Translations under genes and position numbers: made by a program | Shown: positions 11,362-22,184 of the stretch, piece after piece | Layout of the letters: each line of letters opens with the position of its first letter | Position numbering within the stretch: the first letter of the stretch is position 1 | The notes under the pieces: model-generated | Told to the model about the DNA's origin: nothing | Database searches by the model: none | Seen by the model: only the letters and a program-made list of their open reading frames with translations | Origin: Neoarius graeffei | Lineage: Eukaryota; Chordata; Actinopteri; Siluriformes; Ariidae | Direction: 5' to 3' | DNA: 64,000 bases | Assembly: GCF_027579695.1 (NCBI RefSeq) | Contig: NC_083587.1 | Span: 1-64,000 of the forward strand

Positions 11362-12886
11362 TTGAGGTATTTCACTCACGTGACCAAGTCATGTGATGCT
11401 GCCATTTTGGACGGCACGGCTCGAATCAGTTTGAATGCGAGGAAGGCGACAAATGAAAAACATAAAAGAAAAAGGAGCGAGATGCAGAAAACACCTTCAC
11501 TATCCAGCGACGTAGGGCATTTACAGGGCGAGCAGAGGGAGAGGTATTTGCAAAAATTGAGGTTAGCAGGCTTGGAGAATGATGTTTACCTGCTTCCACC
11601 AGGATTGTTCACTGACAGCTAAGATTTGTTCACATTTTCATTTACTTTCGGTCCTCAGGATAAACAAAATGTTATTAAATGTCATTGAAATAACTTCTTA
11701 GTCTGTTGAGACATGGCCCGTTATAAGTTTTTCCTTTACTGTATTTACTAGTTTACTGAGCGCGCTCCGGGGCGGGCTGGCTGGCTGGCTAGCTAGCGCT
11801 CCGGGGCTAGCTAGCGCTCTGGGGCCGGCTGGCTAGCGCTTCGGAGCCGGCTGGCTGGCTGGCTAGCGCTCCGGGGCCGGCTGGCTGGCTGGCTAGCTAG
11901 CTAGCGCTCCGGGGCCGGCTGGCTGGCCGGCTGGCTAGCGCTCCGGGGCCGGCTGGCTGGCTAGTGCTCCGGGGCCGGCTGGCTGGCTAGCTAGCGCTCC
12001 GGGGCCGGCTGGCCGGCTAGCGCTCCAGAGCCGGCTGGCCGGCTAGCGCTCCGGAGCCGGCTGGCTAGCTAGCTAGTGCTCCGGGGCTAGCTAGCGCTCC
12101 GGGGCCGGCTGGCTAGCACTCCGGGTCCAGCTGGCTGGCTAGCTAGCGCTCCGGAGCCGGCTGGCTAGCTAGCGCTCCGGGTCCGGCTGGCTGGCTAGCG
12201 CTCCGGGGCTGGCTAGCGAGCGCTCCGGGTCTGGCTAGCTAGCGCTCCGGGTCCAGCTAGCTAGCGCTCCGGGTCCGGCTAGCTAGCGCTCCGGGTCCGG
12301 CTGGCTGGCTAGCGAGCGCTCCGGGTCCGGCTGGCTGGCTAGCGAGCGCTCCGGGTCCGGCTGGCTGGCTAGCGAGCGCTCCAGGTCCCGCTGGCTGGCT
12401 AGCGAGTGCTCCGGGTCCGGCTGGCTGGCTAGCGAGTGCTCCAGGTCCGGCTGGCTGGCTAGCGAGCGCTCCGGGGCCGGCTGGCTGGCTAGCGAGCGCT
12501 CCGGGGCCGGCTGGCTGGCTAGCGAGCGCTCCGGGGCCGGCTGGCTGGCTAGCGAGCGCTCCGGGGCCGGCTGGCTGGCTAGCGAGCGCTCCGGGGCCGG
12601 CTGGCTGGCTAGCGAGCGCTCCGGGGCCGGCTGGCTGGCTAGCGAGCGCTCCGGGGCCGGCTGGCTGGCTAGCTAGCGCTCCGGGGCCGGCTGGCTCAGT
12701 GAACTAGTAAATCCAGTAAAGGAAAAACTTGAGACTGAAAGGTTTTAACAGTCATCCAAATGACTGAACGTAAACATTGCTACAGTAACATACCAGCTAC
12801 TGTTGTTGACATTAGCTAGCTTGCCGTCCAAAATGGCGGACACCGGGGTGTCACGTGACCCTGTGACGTCAGGTGAAATACCTCAA
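11362..12886. mobile_element. TA-flanked DNA element (ISL2EU/PHIS-like) carrying a satellite
   Basis: The termini are perfect inverted repeats TTGAGGTATTTCAC...GTGAAATACCTCAA with TA on both sides (11360-11361, 12887-12888). The empty site is visible in the related LINE copy near 53840 (ATCTATATCGTCTCCCTGAG). The left arm encodes a degraded N-terminal fragment (GHLQGEQRERYLQKLRLAGL, about 11513-11575) of a protein type I associate with YqaJ-containing ISL2EU transposons. The rest was replaced by a GC-rich satellite. Superfamily call is inference from the 2-bp duplication and the protein fragment. Confidence 0.7.
11757..12706. repeat. GC-rich satellite, 30-bp period (GGCTGGCTAGCGAGCGCTCC)
   Basis: About 950 bp of tandem units made of GGCTGGCT, AGCGAGCGCTCC and GGGGCCGGCT. 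From about 12290 to 12690 the period is exactly 30 bp and near perfect. The left half is shorter-period and more degenerate, with GCTAGC palindromes. It is CpG-rich, unlike the AT-rich surroundings, and lies wholly inside the DNA element at 11362-12886. Confidence 0.95.
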
Positions 12887-13007
12887 TAGCCTCCCTGAGG
12901 GGAAAAGATTAAACAGATTGTGACCAGGGTGTGATGGGTCTGCAGAGATGTTACTTGCTCGTTTCCTGACTCTGGACAAGTATAAGTCTTGGATGGAGGG
13001 CAGGCTG

Positions 13008-13744
13008 GGTTTACATTAGGCCAGGTGGGGTTTACATTAGACAGTATCAGCGGATCATCAGATTAACGTTTTTAAAACGATTAGTGTGCACACAGCAACG
13101 CCAATACATGATTCGCGTGCACATAGCAAAGCCAATACACGGATACGCTCGGCTCCGCAGGCATCCTGCGCTCCAAATCACTCTGCCCTGAACAGCGAGT
13201 GCCCTCTGGAGGGTGCGCATTCCGGCCCTGCGCAGCTCACAGAGCGCGCGCGTGAAGTGCACGAGCAGTGATTTGGGACTGAGCCGCTGTGTGTGTGATC
13301 TCAGTGCATGTCGGGCATGCGCGTCACTTACCACTTGCAAGTGGCAGGATGGCAATCCTAAAGACAATCATAACTACACAATGGGCAGTATTTGCATCAG
13401 TATTTGCAGTATTTTCATACTTTTATACTCTTTAATGAAAGGTGATACAAGGCGGAAGTCTGCGCCGTTTTTCAGCAGTCGTGTGACATGACCAACGCCA
13501 GCGAATCAGGAAGGTGGATGTCACAGTGACGTTGTCCAATGACGACGCCAGCTAGAGCTCAGCACAGTGTATCCGCGTATCCACATATTCTCAATGTTTA
13601 CACAGCACCGGACCAGACACGATTTGGATTGAATACGTGGACCCTGGCGGATTCCCGTTTCCAGGCGTTTCCAGGCATTTTAATGTAAACGGACAGTGCA
13701 TCCGCGAAGAAAACGAGACAGATTCAGTCCAATGTAAACTTGGC
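13008..13744. mobile_element. Harbinger-like MITE (GTTTACATTAG ends), copy 1
   Basis: A 737-bp element flanked by CTG at 13005-13007 and 13745-13747, interrupting the CR1/Rex1-like reverse-transcriptase frame. Its ends carry GTTTACATTAG and AATGTAAAC in opposite orientation. It is the same family as 52467-53204 (738 bp), sharing CGGATCA...CAGATTAACGTTTTTAAAAC and CAGTGCATCCGCG near the ends. No coding capacity. Confidence 0.8.
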
Positions 13745-15460
13745 CTGACACCAATAATTTTCTCTGCAGACCTTCTTGTCCATTGCAGTCTGTTCTTCTT
13801 CTGTTTGGTGACCGATCCAAACCAAACAGTGATGGAAGAGCAAAGAACAGACTGAATGATGGCAGAGTAGAATTGTGTCAGCAGCTCCTTAGGCAGGTTG
13901 AGCTTCCTGAGCTGGCGCAGAAAGTACAACCTCTGCTGAGCCTTTTTGATGATAGTGACTGTGTTTGTCTCCCACTTCAAGTCCTGAGAGATTATGGAAC
14001 CCAGAAACCTGAAGCTTTCAACGGCAGTCACAGTGTTGTTGGTGATGGTGATGGGCAGCAGAGTGGGGGGCCTCCTCCTAAAGTCCACTGTCATCTCCAC
14101 AGTTTTGAGCGTGTTCATCTCCAGATTGTTCTGACCGCACCACCAGACCAGCCGTTCAACCTCCCATCTGTATGCAGACTCGTCACCATCCCGGATGAGG
14201 CCGATGACCGTTGTATTGTCTGCAAATTTCAGGAGTTTAACAGACGGGTCTCTTGAGGTGCAGTCATTGGTATAAAGGGAGAAGAGCAGTGGGGAGAGCA
14301 CACACCCTTGGGGGGCACCAGTGCTGACAGTCCGAGTGCTGGATATGATGCTCCCCATCCTCACCTGCTGCTTCCTGTCAGTCAGGAAGTTTGTAATCCA
14401 CTGACAGGTGGAGGAGGGCACAGTGAGCTGGGTGAGCTTGGTGTGGAGGATGTCTGGAACAATGGTGTTGAATGCCAAACTGAAGTCCACGAACAGAATC
14501 CTGGTGTACGTCCCTGCAGAGTCAAGGTGTTGCAGGATGTAGTGCAGTCCCATATTGATTGCATCATCCACTGACTTGTTTGCCCAGTAGGCAAACTGCA
14601 GGGGGTCCAGCAGGGGGTCTGTGATGTCCTTCAGGTGTGACAATACCAGTCTCTCGAAGGACTTCATGACTACAGATGTGAGAGCTACAGGCCTGTAGTC
14701 ATTCAGTCCTGTGATGGTGGTTTTCTTGGGAACCGGGATTATTGTGGAGCATTTGAAGCATGAGGGGACTTCACACAGCTCCAGGGATCTATTGAAGATC
14801 TGGGTGAAGATGGGAGCCAGCTGATCAGCACAGACCTTCAGACAGGAGTGTGACACACCATCTGGGCCAGGTGCCTTCCTGATCTTCTGTCTGTGAAAAA
14901 GCTGACAAACATCCTCTTCACAGATCTTGAGTGCTGGTGTGGGGTCAGAGGCGAGAGGAGGCAGAATAGCAGGGGGTGTGAATGGGTCTTTAATGTCTGA
15001 GGGGGGGAGAGGTGTGAATTTGTCGAATCTGGAGTAGAACACATTCAACTCGTCAGCCAGTTGATGGTTCATTGCAGTGTAGGGGGATGGTCTCCTGTAG
15101 TTAGTGATATTCTTCAGGCCTGTCCACACTGATCCCGGATCATTGGCTGAAAGGCTGTTTTTGATCCTTAATAAGTGCATAAACAATCTCCAGTTAGTTC
15201 AAAATGTAGCAGCAAGAGTCCTTACTAGAACTAGAAAATATGACCCCATCACCCCTGTCTTATCCACACTGCATTGGCTCCCAATCAAATTTTGTATTGA
15301 TTATAAAGGACTACTATTTACCTTTAAAGCACTGAATGGTCTCGCACAACAGTTCCTGAGTGAACTTCTGGTCCTCTATGACCCGCCATGCCTACTTAGA
15401 TCAAAAGGTACAGGCTATCTGCTGGTACCTCGTATAGTGAAGGCTGAATCAGGGGGCAGA

Positions 15461-15973
15461 AGGCCTCTGCATGCTCTTGCGACAAGGCTTTCGCAGATAG
15501 CTTTTTGCAGACAGTTGTAATTTATCGTTGAGCAGGGAGTAATAGGCGTGCGCAATGTTATTCACTGCCACAATGCAAGGGGGTGTGAAGTCGCAAAATC
15601 GCTAGGAGTAGTTGGTGGGTGTGGTTAGTGGAGTGTTTATCCTCCGGTTACTTATAATGACTAGAACTGGAGTTGTATATATGTACGTACTTCCTCACTT
15701 CCTCGATCAACCACTCTTCGTGCTGCTCCATCTTCGCTCATGTTTTTAAAAATGGTGTTCATGAAAACAAAACAAACCGGGAAAGTAGGGAAGCGGAAGT
15801 GCGTGTACAGTGGATGTAGAGTGGATCAATCAGAGCCTTCTTGTTTGCGACGCTGTCTGCGAGGCTGTCTGCGGTGGTCACAATTTTTGGGAGGTGCGCG
15901 CAGAGCGTCTGCGAAGGGGGGGGGCTTCGCAGACACCATCTGCGAGGACTGGGTTGTCAGCATAAATTGGCCT
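15461..15973. mobile_element. Small DNA element with AGA duplication inside L2
   Basis: The L2 frame breaks at SGGR and resumes at AFSYKAP. The 513-bp insert starts AGGCCTCTGCATGCT and ends ...AATTGGCCT, with AGA at 15458-15460 and 15974-15976. Inside is TTCGCAGA-rich sequence and a short frame at 15740 (MKTKQTGKVGKRKCVYSGC). A 3-bp duplication suggests a PIF/Harbinger relative; the terminal repeats are short and imperfect. Confidence 0.6.
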
Positions 15974-16052
15974 AGAGCCTTTTCTTACAAAGCCCCACAG
16001 TTATGGAACAGCCTTCCAAGTAGTGTTCGGGAATCAGACACAGTCTCAGTCA

Positions 16053-16503
16053 CTACGTTTACATGCACATAGAGAGAATCGAATTTCTGCCATTGCTCGA
16101 CTGAAATCGAAGTTCAAAATGCCATGCATACACCTTAATTCGGCTGAAATTGAACCGAACTTGATTTCTCGGAATCGAGCTACACGACCTAGTTTATGCG
16201 ATTTCTGCCGAGTTACTTTGTGCATGTATACGCTATCGAGCTAGTTGTCGAGCTACTTCCGGAAGTGACGAGTGACGAGACCACAAGCGGGAAACACAAC
16301 AGCCTCGGTCGGCATGACAACAGTAGTAGCGAGCAGCAGAAGAGGTCAGTAGGAACAAACGAAGAAGAGAAAATGGCGATGTAGAGCTCTCTGAAGTGTG
16401 GGTGGAGCACAGATGACGGCAGGACAAAGCTTCTGGTACTAATAGGCTTTTTATTGTCAGACTTTTCAGTTTAACAGCCTACTTTTATTGAGACACACAC
16501 ACG

Positions 16504-16550
<47 letters not shown>

Positions 16551-17092
16551 GCGCACTGTGTTCTAGTTCCGGGATGAGCTGTCCCCTCTGCTCTCCCTCT
16601 GCCTCCTTAAATAGGGCGCGGTTACTGGGAAGACACACAGACACAGGTTAATTACCGTCAGGTGTAGTGATTCTTCCACTCACCTTCCCTGGCTCCGCCC
16701 TCCTGTCACAGACCGGTGCTTGACCACGCCCCCACTGCTACAGGCAAGCAGAAACGTGCACTTCTGGAGCAATGAGGAGACAGACTTCATGCTCATTCAG
16801 CTTAAGGAGTTGAATATATTAAAATTCATGGACGGGAGAAAAACGTGCAATGGAGAACACGGAACTGATAACTTTGTTTACACTCTTGAATAGCTCTTCT
16901 TCATGACGACAACCGGAAGTGTACCAACACGATGGGGCGTGTTGCGCCACCTGTGGCTCGGGTGCACAATGCACCTCACACAATAGCCCGATTTCATTGT
17001 GTGCATGTAGGATTGGATTTCTCTGGCACCCTGCTGGGACCTTCAGCTCGATTACCGACAGCAGCTCGATTTGGATGTGCATGTAAACGTAG
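16053..17092. mobile_element. Harbinger-like element with Myb/SANT remnant
   Basis: Perfect ends CTACGTTTACATGCACAT and its reverse complement, with TCA at 16050-16052 and 17093-17095. The right half has a frame near 16755-16840 reading VHFWSNEETDFMLIQLKELN, which matches a Myb/SANT-like DNA-binding domain, the second protein of Harbinger transposons. The middle (about 16420-16740) with its AC microsatellite looks like a further insertion. It interrupts the L2 C-terminus. Confidence 0.75.
16493..16556. repeat. (AC)n microsatellite
   Basis: AC/GC dinucleotide run of about 60 bp inside the Harbinger-like element. Confidence 0.95.
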
Positions 17093-17348
17093 TCACTGTT
17101 TAAGTCTCGGCTGAAAACATATCTGTTTAGTCAAGCCTTTTGTTAATGGTGTTTATGAGGTAAAGGTGTATATCTGGCGGGTCCTCAGACAGTGTTTTGG
17201 TAAACTGGGATGTATGGATGCTGTCAGTCCCCACTCGCTTCCTCACTCAAGTTTGTTGACGGTGTGGTGGCGGCTGCTTTATGTCCCGGGGCCCCTCATG
17301 CCTGTGTTACCTTCTGGCTCTCCCCTTTTAGTTATGCTGTCATAGTTA

Positions 17349-18475
17349 GGCTACAACCACACGATAATGAGATTTTATTAAAAAAAATATCGCATCCACA
17401 TGGGCAACGGATCAGTGAAATATCAGGTACATATGGCAACGCAACGCTTGCTGAAAACGATGCAATACACATGCCACACCTCTACGTGTGCTGTAAGACG
17501 GTCCCATCGGAGACACCAGAACAATAGAAGAAGTAGGATGCATGCACATAAACCCCTTCTTCCACCTGGCGTGAAGCACTCAGGAACAAACACACAACAA
17601 CAACAAGAAGATGGCTGTGACTACACAAGGAAATCGTGCCTTCTGTGTGTACAAATTAGTTTTATTAGTGTGCATAGTTTTATATAACTTAATTTTCTTA
17701 TTGTGTGTGAACATTTTGAAAAGCATTTTTATATAATTTATATAACTTTTTATATTGTGTGTGAACATTTTGAAAAGCAGTCTTATCCAATAAAAAAAAG
17801 AAATTCAAGAAATGGTTCAGTTACTTCTCATCTCATTATCTCTAGCCGCTTTATCCTTCTACAGGGTCACAGGCAAGCTGGAGCCTATCCCAGCTGACTA
17901 TGGGCAAAAGGCAGGGTACACCCTGGACAAGTCGCCAGGTCATCACAGGGCTGACACATAGACACAGACAACCATTCACACCTACGGTCAATTTAGAGTC
18001 ACCAGTTAACCTATCCTGCATGTCTTTGGACTGTGGGGGAAACCGGAGCAAACCCACGCGGACACGGGGAGAACATGCAAACTCCACACAGAAAGGCCCT
18101 CGCCGGCCCCAGGGCTCGAACCCAGGACCTTCTTGCTGTGAGGCAACAGCGCTAACCACTACACCACTGTGCCGCCTGGTTCAGTTACTTGTTTATTTAA
18201 AAGAAAAGCTGTATACAAAAGTGAATGCAATGCAGTGGTTCATACAAAACAGCGAGAGTGCTGCTTTTTCTAGTCATGTGGTTGTGACGTCATCGTAAAC
18301 AAATCCATTCTACTCATCCAGACGACTTCGCAATGGCACCATTGCCAGATTTTTCCACTCTGGAACCCGTTCTCGTTTTGGGGCACCCAAAACGCCGGTG
18401 CCGTGTGGACGCCAGGCCGAAACGATAAACAATTTTATCAGATTCACCTGAATCCATTGCCGTGTGGACAGCCTC
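17349..18475. mobile_element. PIF/Harbinger-type MITE with TTA duplication, SINE inside
   Basis: Starts GGCTACAACCACACGATAATG and ends CATTGCCGTGTGGACAGCCTC, flanked by TTA at 17346-17348 and 18476-18478. It sits in the L2 3' UTR. A family-1 SINE with its target duplication is nested inside. The same family occurs at 43381-44043; both share CCACATGGGCAACGGATCAG and ACCCGTTCTC...TTTTGGGGCACCC. No transposase frame. Confidence 0.8.
17827..18176 (-). mobile_element. tRNA-headed SINE, family 1, copy 4
   Basis: Flanked by a 14-bp perfect duplication TGGTTCAGTTACTT at 17813-17826 and 18177-18190. Minus orientation. It lacks the CACCCGGAGG block present in other copies. It is the innermost layer of the nest: SINE in MITE in L2. 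Confidence 0.95.
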
Positions 18476-19433
18476 TTAGTTGCCGGAGTCCCTACTTGTA
18501 CTCAGTGCAATATGTATACTGTTCCTACTTATTCAGGTGACATTAGGCATACCTAACAACCTGTGTTTTCTCCCCCCCCACCAACTCTGTCCCTCTGATT
18601 TACATTTTGGTCCTGGGATGGAGATGCTGACCTCTTCTGTTCCTCGGACCTGCCTGATCCATCCTGGTGCCCTGTGTCTGGTTGGAGTCTCATCGCATCG
18701 CTCCTGTGGAGGACGGCCACACGTGGACAGTTGGGGGTCATGCCTGGAGGACGCTCTGGACTCTTGCAGTGGTGCTTTTGTGGCTGGGGACTGCAGTTGA
18801 CTTGCTGACTTTAGGACTACGTTTGTCGTGAATGGTTTTGTGCTCGGGTTTCCATCGGTGGGAGGTTTATAGCATCAACGAAGCTGACTTTATGTTAGTA
18901 CTGTTAATGTTATAGTCATGTTGTCTGTTGTTGCCCGGATGGGGATGGGTTCCCTTTTGAGTCTGGTTCCTCTTGAGGTTTCTTCCTCATGTTGTCTGAG
19001 GGAGTTTTTCCTTGCCACTGTCGCCACAGGCTTGCTCATTGGGGATAGATTAGGGATAAAATTAGTTCATGTTTTAAGTCGTTCAAATTCTGTAAAGCTG
19101 CTTTGCGACAATGTTTATTGTTAAAAGCGTTATACAGATAAACTTGACTTGACCTGAACCAAGTCAGCAGCACGGCTAGTAGGGGCTTTTTGCGATGACA
19201 GTAAGACGCATGAGTGACGCACGGTCATTGTATGAGTGACGTGCCTCAGAAGTATTCCACAGGTATTCCACACTTGCTATTTGTGTGGCCCGCAAGACAG
19301 AAGTGCATCTCACTTTCTACCCCATGTGTGGCATGCATGCAGCGCACGCTACCCGCATGCAGCACACGCGACACAAGGGGCAAGACTCTGGGTATATATA
19401 ATGGAGAGGAACCAAGGAACTGATCATGTAGTG

Positions 19434-20480
19434 CAGGGGTGGGGCACTTTTTTCCTATCAAGGGCCATTTCGAGTTTTATAACATTCTGTGGGGGCCAAA
19501 CTACATTTTTTAACCCATAACCTCTGCTGAAAATTAAGATGCAGCCCATTTATTTTAGCTTTCTTTCATGCTATTCAAATAAAGCAACTTTATTGGTGTA
19601 ACTTTCTATTTTATCCCTTTTTAATCTTCCCATTTTCTTTTTAAATTTTATCCACCTCTTATTGTTTTAATGCTCTGTTTTTAGTCTTGTGTTCTTATTG
19701 ATTTTATATGGACTGATGTAAAGCACTTTGAGCATTTTATGTAATGAAGATGCTACAATATAATAATATCTTACCAATTTTTATTATTATATCTGGCTGA
19801 CCTAATGTGAAGGCTGGAACTGCTTCTCTTTGGTGAGGCATCTGATGTCAGATGGTACAGATGACGATGCTGGTTTTCCAGGTTTGGGTCAGTCAGTCTT
19901 GAGCGGAACCGATTCTTTGCAAGGGTCAGTTTTGAGAAGAATTGCTCACAGCAGTCGGTTGTCCCAAACAGTGATGCAAACTTCAGTGCATGTCTCCTCA
20001 GAGTGGGAAAATCCTCAGGACGCACATACAGTTTGTAGAACTCAAGCAGAGGAAGGTTGTTGTACCTAGCTTTGAGCTCATTGTTGCTTTGCAGCTCAAT
20101 TATTTTGTGCTGTAGGTTGTCAGGCACATCAGCTGATTCCACATTGAATGGTGTTGGAAATATGTTCAGGTCCTTCTTGTAACTTCTCATCAGCTGGAAC
20201 CTCTCTCCAAAGGCCTGGAGTAGTTTTGCACACTCCCCAGCATATTCAGATGTCACAGCAGGCTTTTGTTCTTGCAAGGTAGGAAAGTGCACAGTGTTTT
20301 CCCTTTCCAGTTGCACTTGCCACAGCTTCAGTTTAGCTTCAAATGATTTCACATTTGAAAACAGTGAGCTGAAAAGCTGGTTGGGACCTTGGAGCTTAAA
20401 GGAGATACACAGAGCCTTTATTTTTAAATACATTTCTGAGTGGATAGTATCTCCATCCTTGACTCTTGTATGCTGCATAA
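19434..20480 (-). pseudogene. hAT transposase 3' part (GTF2IRD2-like/Charlie type)
   Basis: A Charlie-type hAT terminus CAGGGGTGGGGCACTTT begins at 19434. The minus frame 20544-19771 encodes a transposase C-terminus: KSFEAKLKLWQVQLERENTV, a central acidic region, ELKARYNNLPLLEFYKLYV, and the hAT dimerisation motif around FASLFGTTDCCEQFFSKLTL. This segment type is also found in the vertebrate hAT-derived gene GTF2IRD2. The N-terminal zinc finger and the other terminus are missing, so this is a truncated copy. Confidence 0.7.
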
Positions 20481-20944
20481 ATGGGAATAAGAAAATAGAT
20501 ATATATATATTTTTGAGAGTGAAAATCGACCGCAAAGTTGTCATTGGAGCTGCCCCGCTGAGCCAGCCAGCCCTGGGTGCGTCACAGCAGGAACCGGTTT
20601 TAAGGCTGAGGCCTTTTACAGCTATAGACCAAAGTCATATAAATAAAAATTTATGATGAAAGTAAGAAATACTTCATTGATTGTGGGTTGACTCTCATTA
20701 AAACAGGATAGGTGTTACAACTTATGCAACATACATGTATGTACATGCATGCATTTTCACTGATAAAATGTAAAAGGCCAATTAAAGAATCAGAGAAACT
20801 GAGACAATCACATTCTGAAGCAAATTAAATAATTTTATACCGCTAACTTAAACACACAATACAAGTTACATGTATTAATCTAAATGCAGGTAAACAGCGT
20901 GTTTTTTTTTTTGTTTTTTTTTATCCAAATGAGTCATAGCTTAC

Positions 20945-21047
20945 CCGTCTGTGTTCTCGCTTCTTGAAGGCTGATCTTGTGGCTGATTGTTTTTGAAACA
21001 ATCTGACTTTCAGTTGTTTGTTCAGTTCTCCGTTCATTCACTTCTTC
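20945..21047 (-). other. Possible 5' coding exon, unassigned
   Basis: A short frame from the methionine at 21047 (MEEVNERRTEQTTESQIVSK) runs to a good donor CGG|GTAAGC at about 20945. No partner exon was identified; the hAT remnant downstream begins near 20480. It may be a chance frame. Confidence 0.25.
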
Positions 21048-21149
21048 CATGTAAGGGCGACCCAGAGGAAAAGAAAATTTAAAAAGAGATCTCAAAAATA
21101 TTTCATTTACTTCTCCTAGACAACTATGAGATCTGTGTGACACCAAACT

Positions 21150-22184
21150 GAGACTAAGGGTTATTTCTCCTGTGTCTCATCTTTTTCTCCAGAGCAATAA
21201 AATGCACTAAATCTCAATTTAGTCTCCTTTTAAGTTTCAGACGAGATCTCAACAAGCTCTACTATAATTCTCAGAGTTTCTCGACTTAGATCAATGTTTT
21301 GGTTGTTTTTAATCATGTTGACTTTATTGTAATCCACATGATTTTTTAAAAATTATGTATTACTGTACTCAGAATGAATTGATTGAAAATTTATGATTGT
21401 AGGCTGCAAAGACCTTCTGCTTTTATATTAATTATATTTTCTATGAATAATTTTAAGTATTCCAATGCATGCAATTCAGGATTTTTTTCATGAACCACAT
21501 AAAAGGTAAAATAAAAACAACAGTAATTTATTGGTAATTTGAGAGCAATAAAGTTACTATTTCAACAAAGTCCAATATCAGAATATAGCACTTTTTATCA
21601 CTTAAAAATACTACAACCACTGCCATTGCCTCCAATAGCAAACACATTTGTGAAAATAGTAGGAAAATAACTATCAAAACAGTAAACAGAAAGCCACACT
21701 TTTGACATTTGCATTGCGGAAATTTATTTTACAAAATGCCAACAAAAACCAGTATAACAATATGTTTCACTGGACATCTCAAAAGCAATAATCTAACAAT
21801 ATTAGTACATGGAACATTGCACTCATCACAGTCTTTCAAGATAATAAAACTATATTAGCATCCAACAATGTAGCTTTTAAGACCAAGAAAATACATTTCA
21901 GCTGTATCAAAGTTTAACTGCCAAAAGCTCAGACCATTAGTGGTGTCAATGTAGTATATTCAGATGTCTGTATCTTCTCATGTTAAGCCCCAAAGTGACC
22001 TATTTGTGTGGCAGTAGATTAATAAAACTATTGAGATCACTGACATTTGTCTTGGTATGGCATCACAATACTATCTGCCCATCAACTTGAGACTTTACAT
22101 TTTCAGTAAGGAATTTCTACTAGTTGGAAAAATCATGGGCTCTTCTGTTCACAATAAGATCATGTCTTTGAGTTCATAATATGT
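21150..22184. other. AT-rich stretch downstream of the Tnp2-like gene
   Basis: Contains several AATAAA motifs on both strands and no supported gene. On the minus strand it is the 3' side of the Tnp2-like gene. No CACTA terminal repeat was recognised here. Confidence 0.3.

Larger units (their letters stand above)
11158..15165 (-). pseudogene. CR1/Rex1-like LINE inserted in L2, dead reverse transcriptase
   Basis: The frame 15186-13591 encodes a non-LTR reverse transcriptase: linker RIKNSLSANDPGSVWTGLKN, then DYRPVALTSVVMKSFERLVL, LFVDFSLAFNTI, TGAPQGCVLSPLLFSLYTND and the catalytic box KLLKFADNTTVIG. The box should be FADD; the second aspartate is Asn here, so the enzyme would be inactive. The frame runs to SAEKIIG, where a MITE (13008-13744) interrupts it; the next host segment (SIQDLYLSRVRKR) resumes beyond the MITE at about 13007-12900. 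A second DNA element (11362-12886) splits the 3' UTR. The 3' UTR matches 53690-53930. Confidence 0.8.
10551..19152 (+). mobile_element. L2-type LINE split by nested insertions
   Basis: Five pieces read in order: 10551-10801 (LNSDKTEV-like fingers/palm end, KDLGVIIDPSLSFETHIDKI), 15166-15460 (NNLQLVQNVAARVLTRTRKY, LHWLPIKF), 15977-16052 (FSYKAPQLWNSLPSSVRES), 17096-17348 (FKSRLKTYLF-type end and 3' UTR start) and 18476-19152 (3' UTR ending in CTGCTTTGCGACAATG... and a TTGACTTGACC tail). The order and content match an L2 reverse-transcriptase C-terminus and tail, known as a common fish family. The pieces are separated by the insertions listed below. The 5' part is missing. Confidence 0.8.

Noticed and set aside
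12290-12690. Regular 30-bp repeats that could suggest a CRISPR-like array
   Set aside because: There are no unique spacers; it is a head-to-tail satellite in a eukaryotic transposon.
11757-12706. CpG-rich block as a promoter CpG island
   Set aside because: The CpG density comes from a tandem repeat inside a transposon; no gene start lies nearby.
13783-14574. Plus-strand frames at 13783-14256 and 14308-14574
   Set aside because: They are antisense shadows of the LINE reverse transcriptase on the minus strand.
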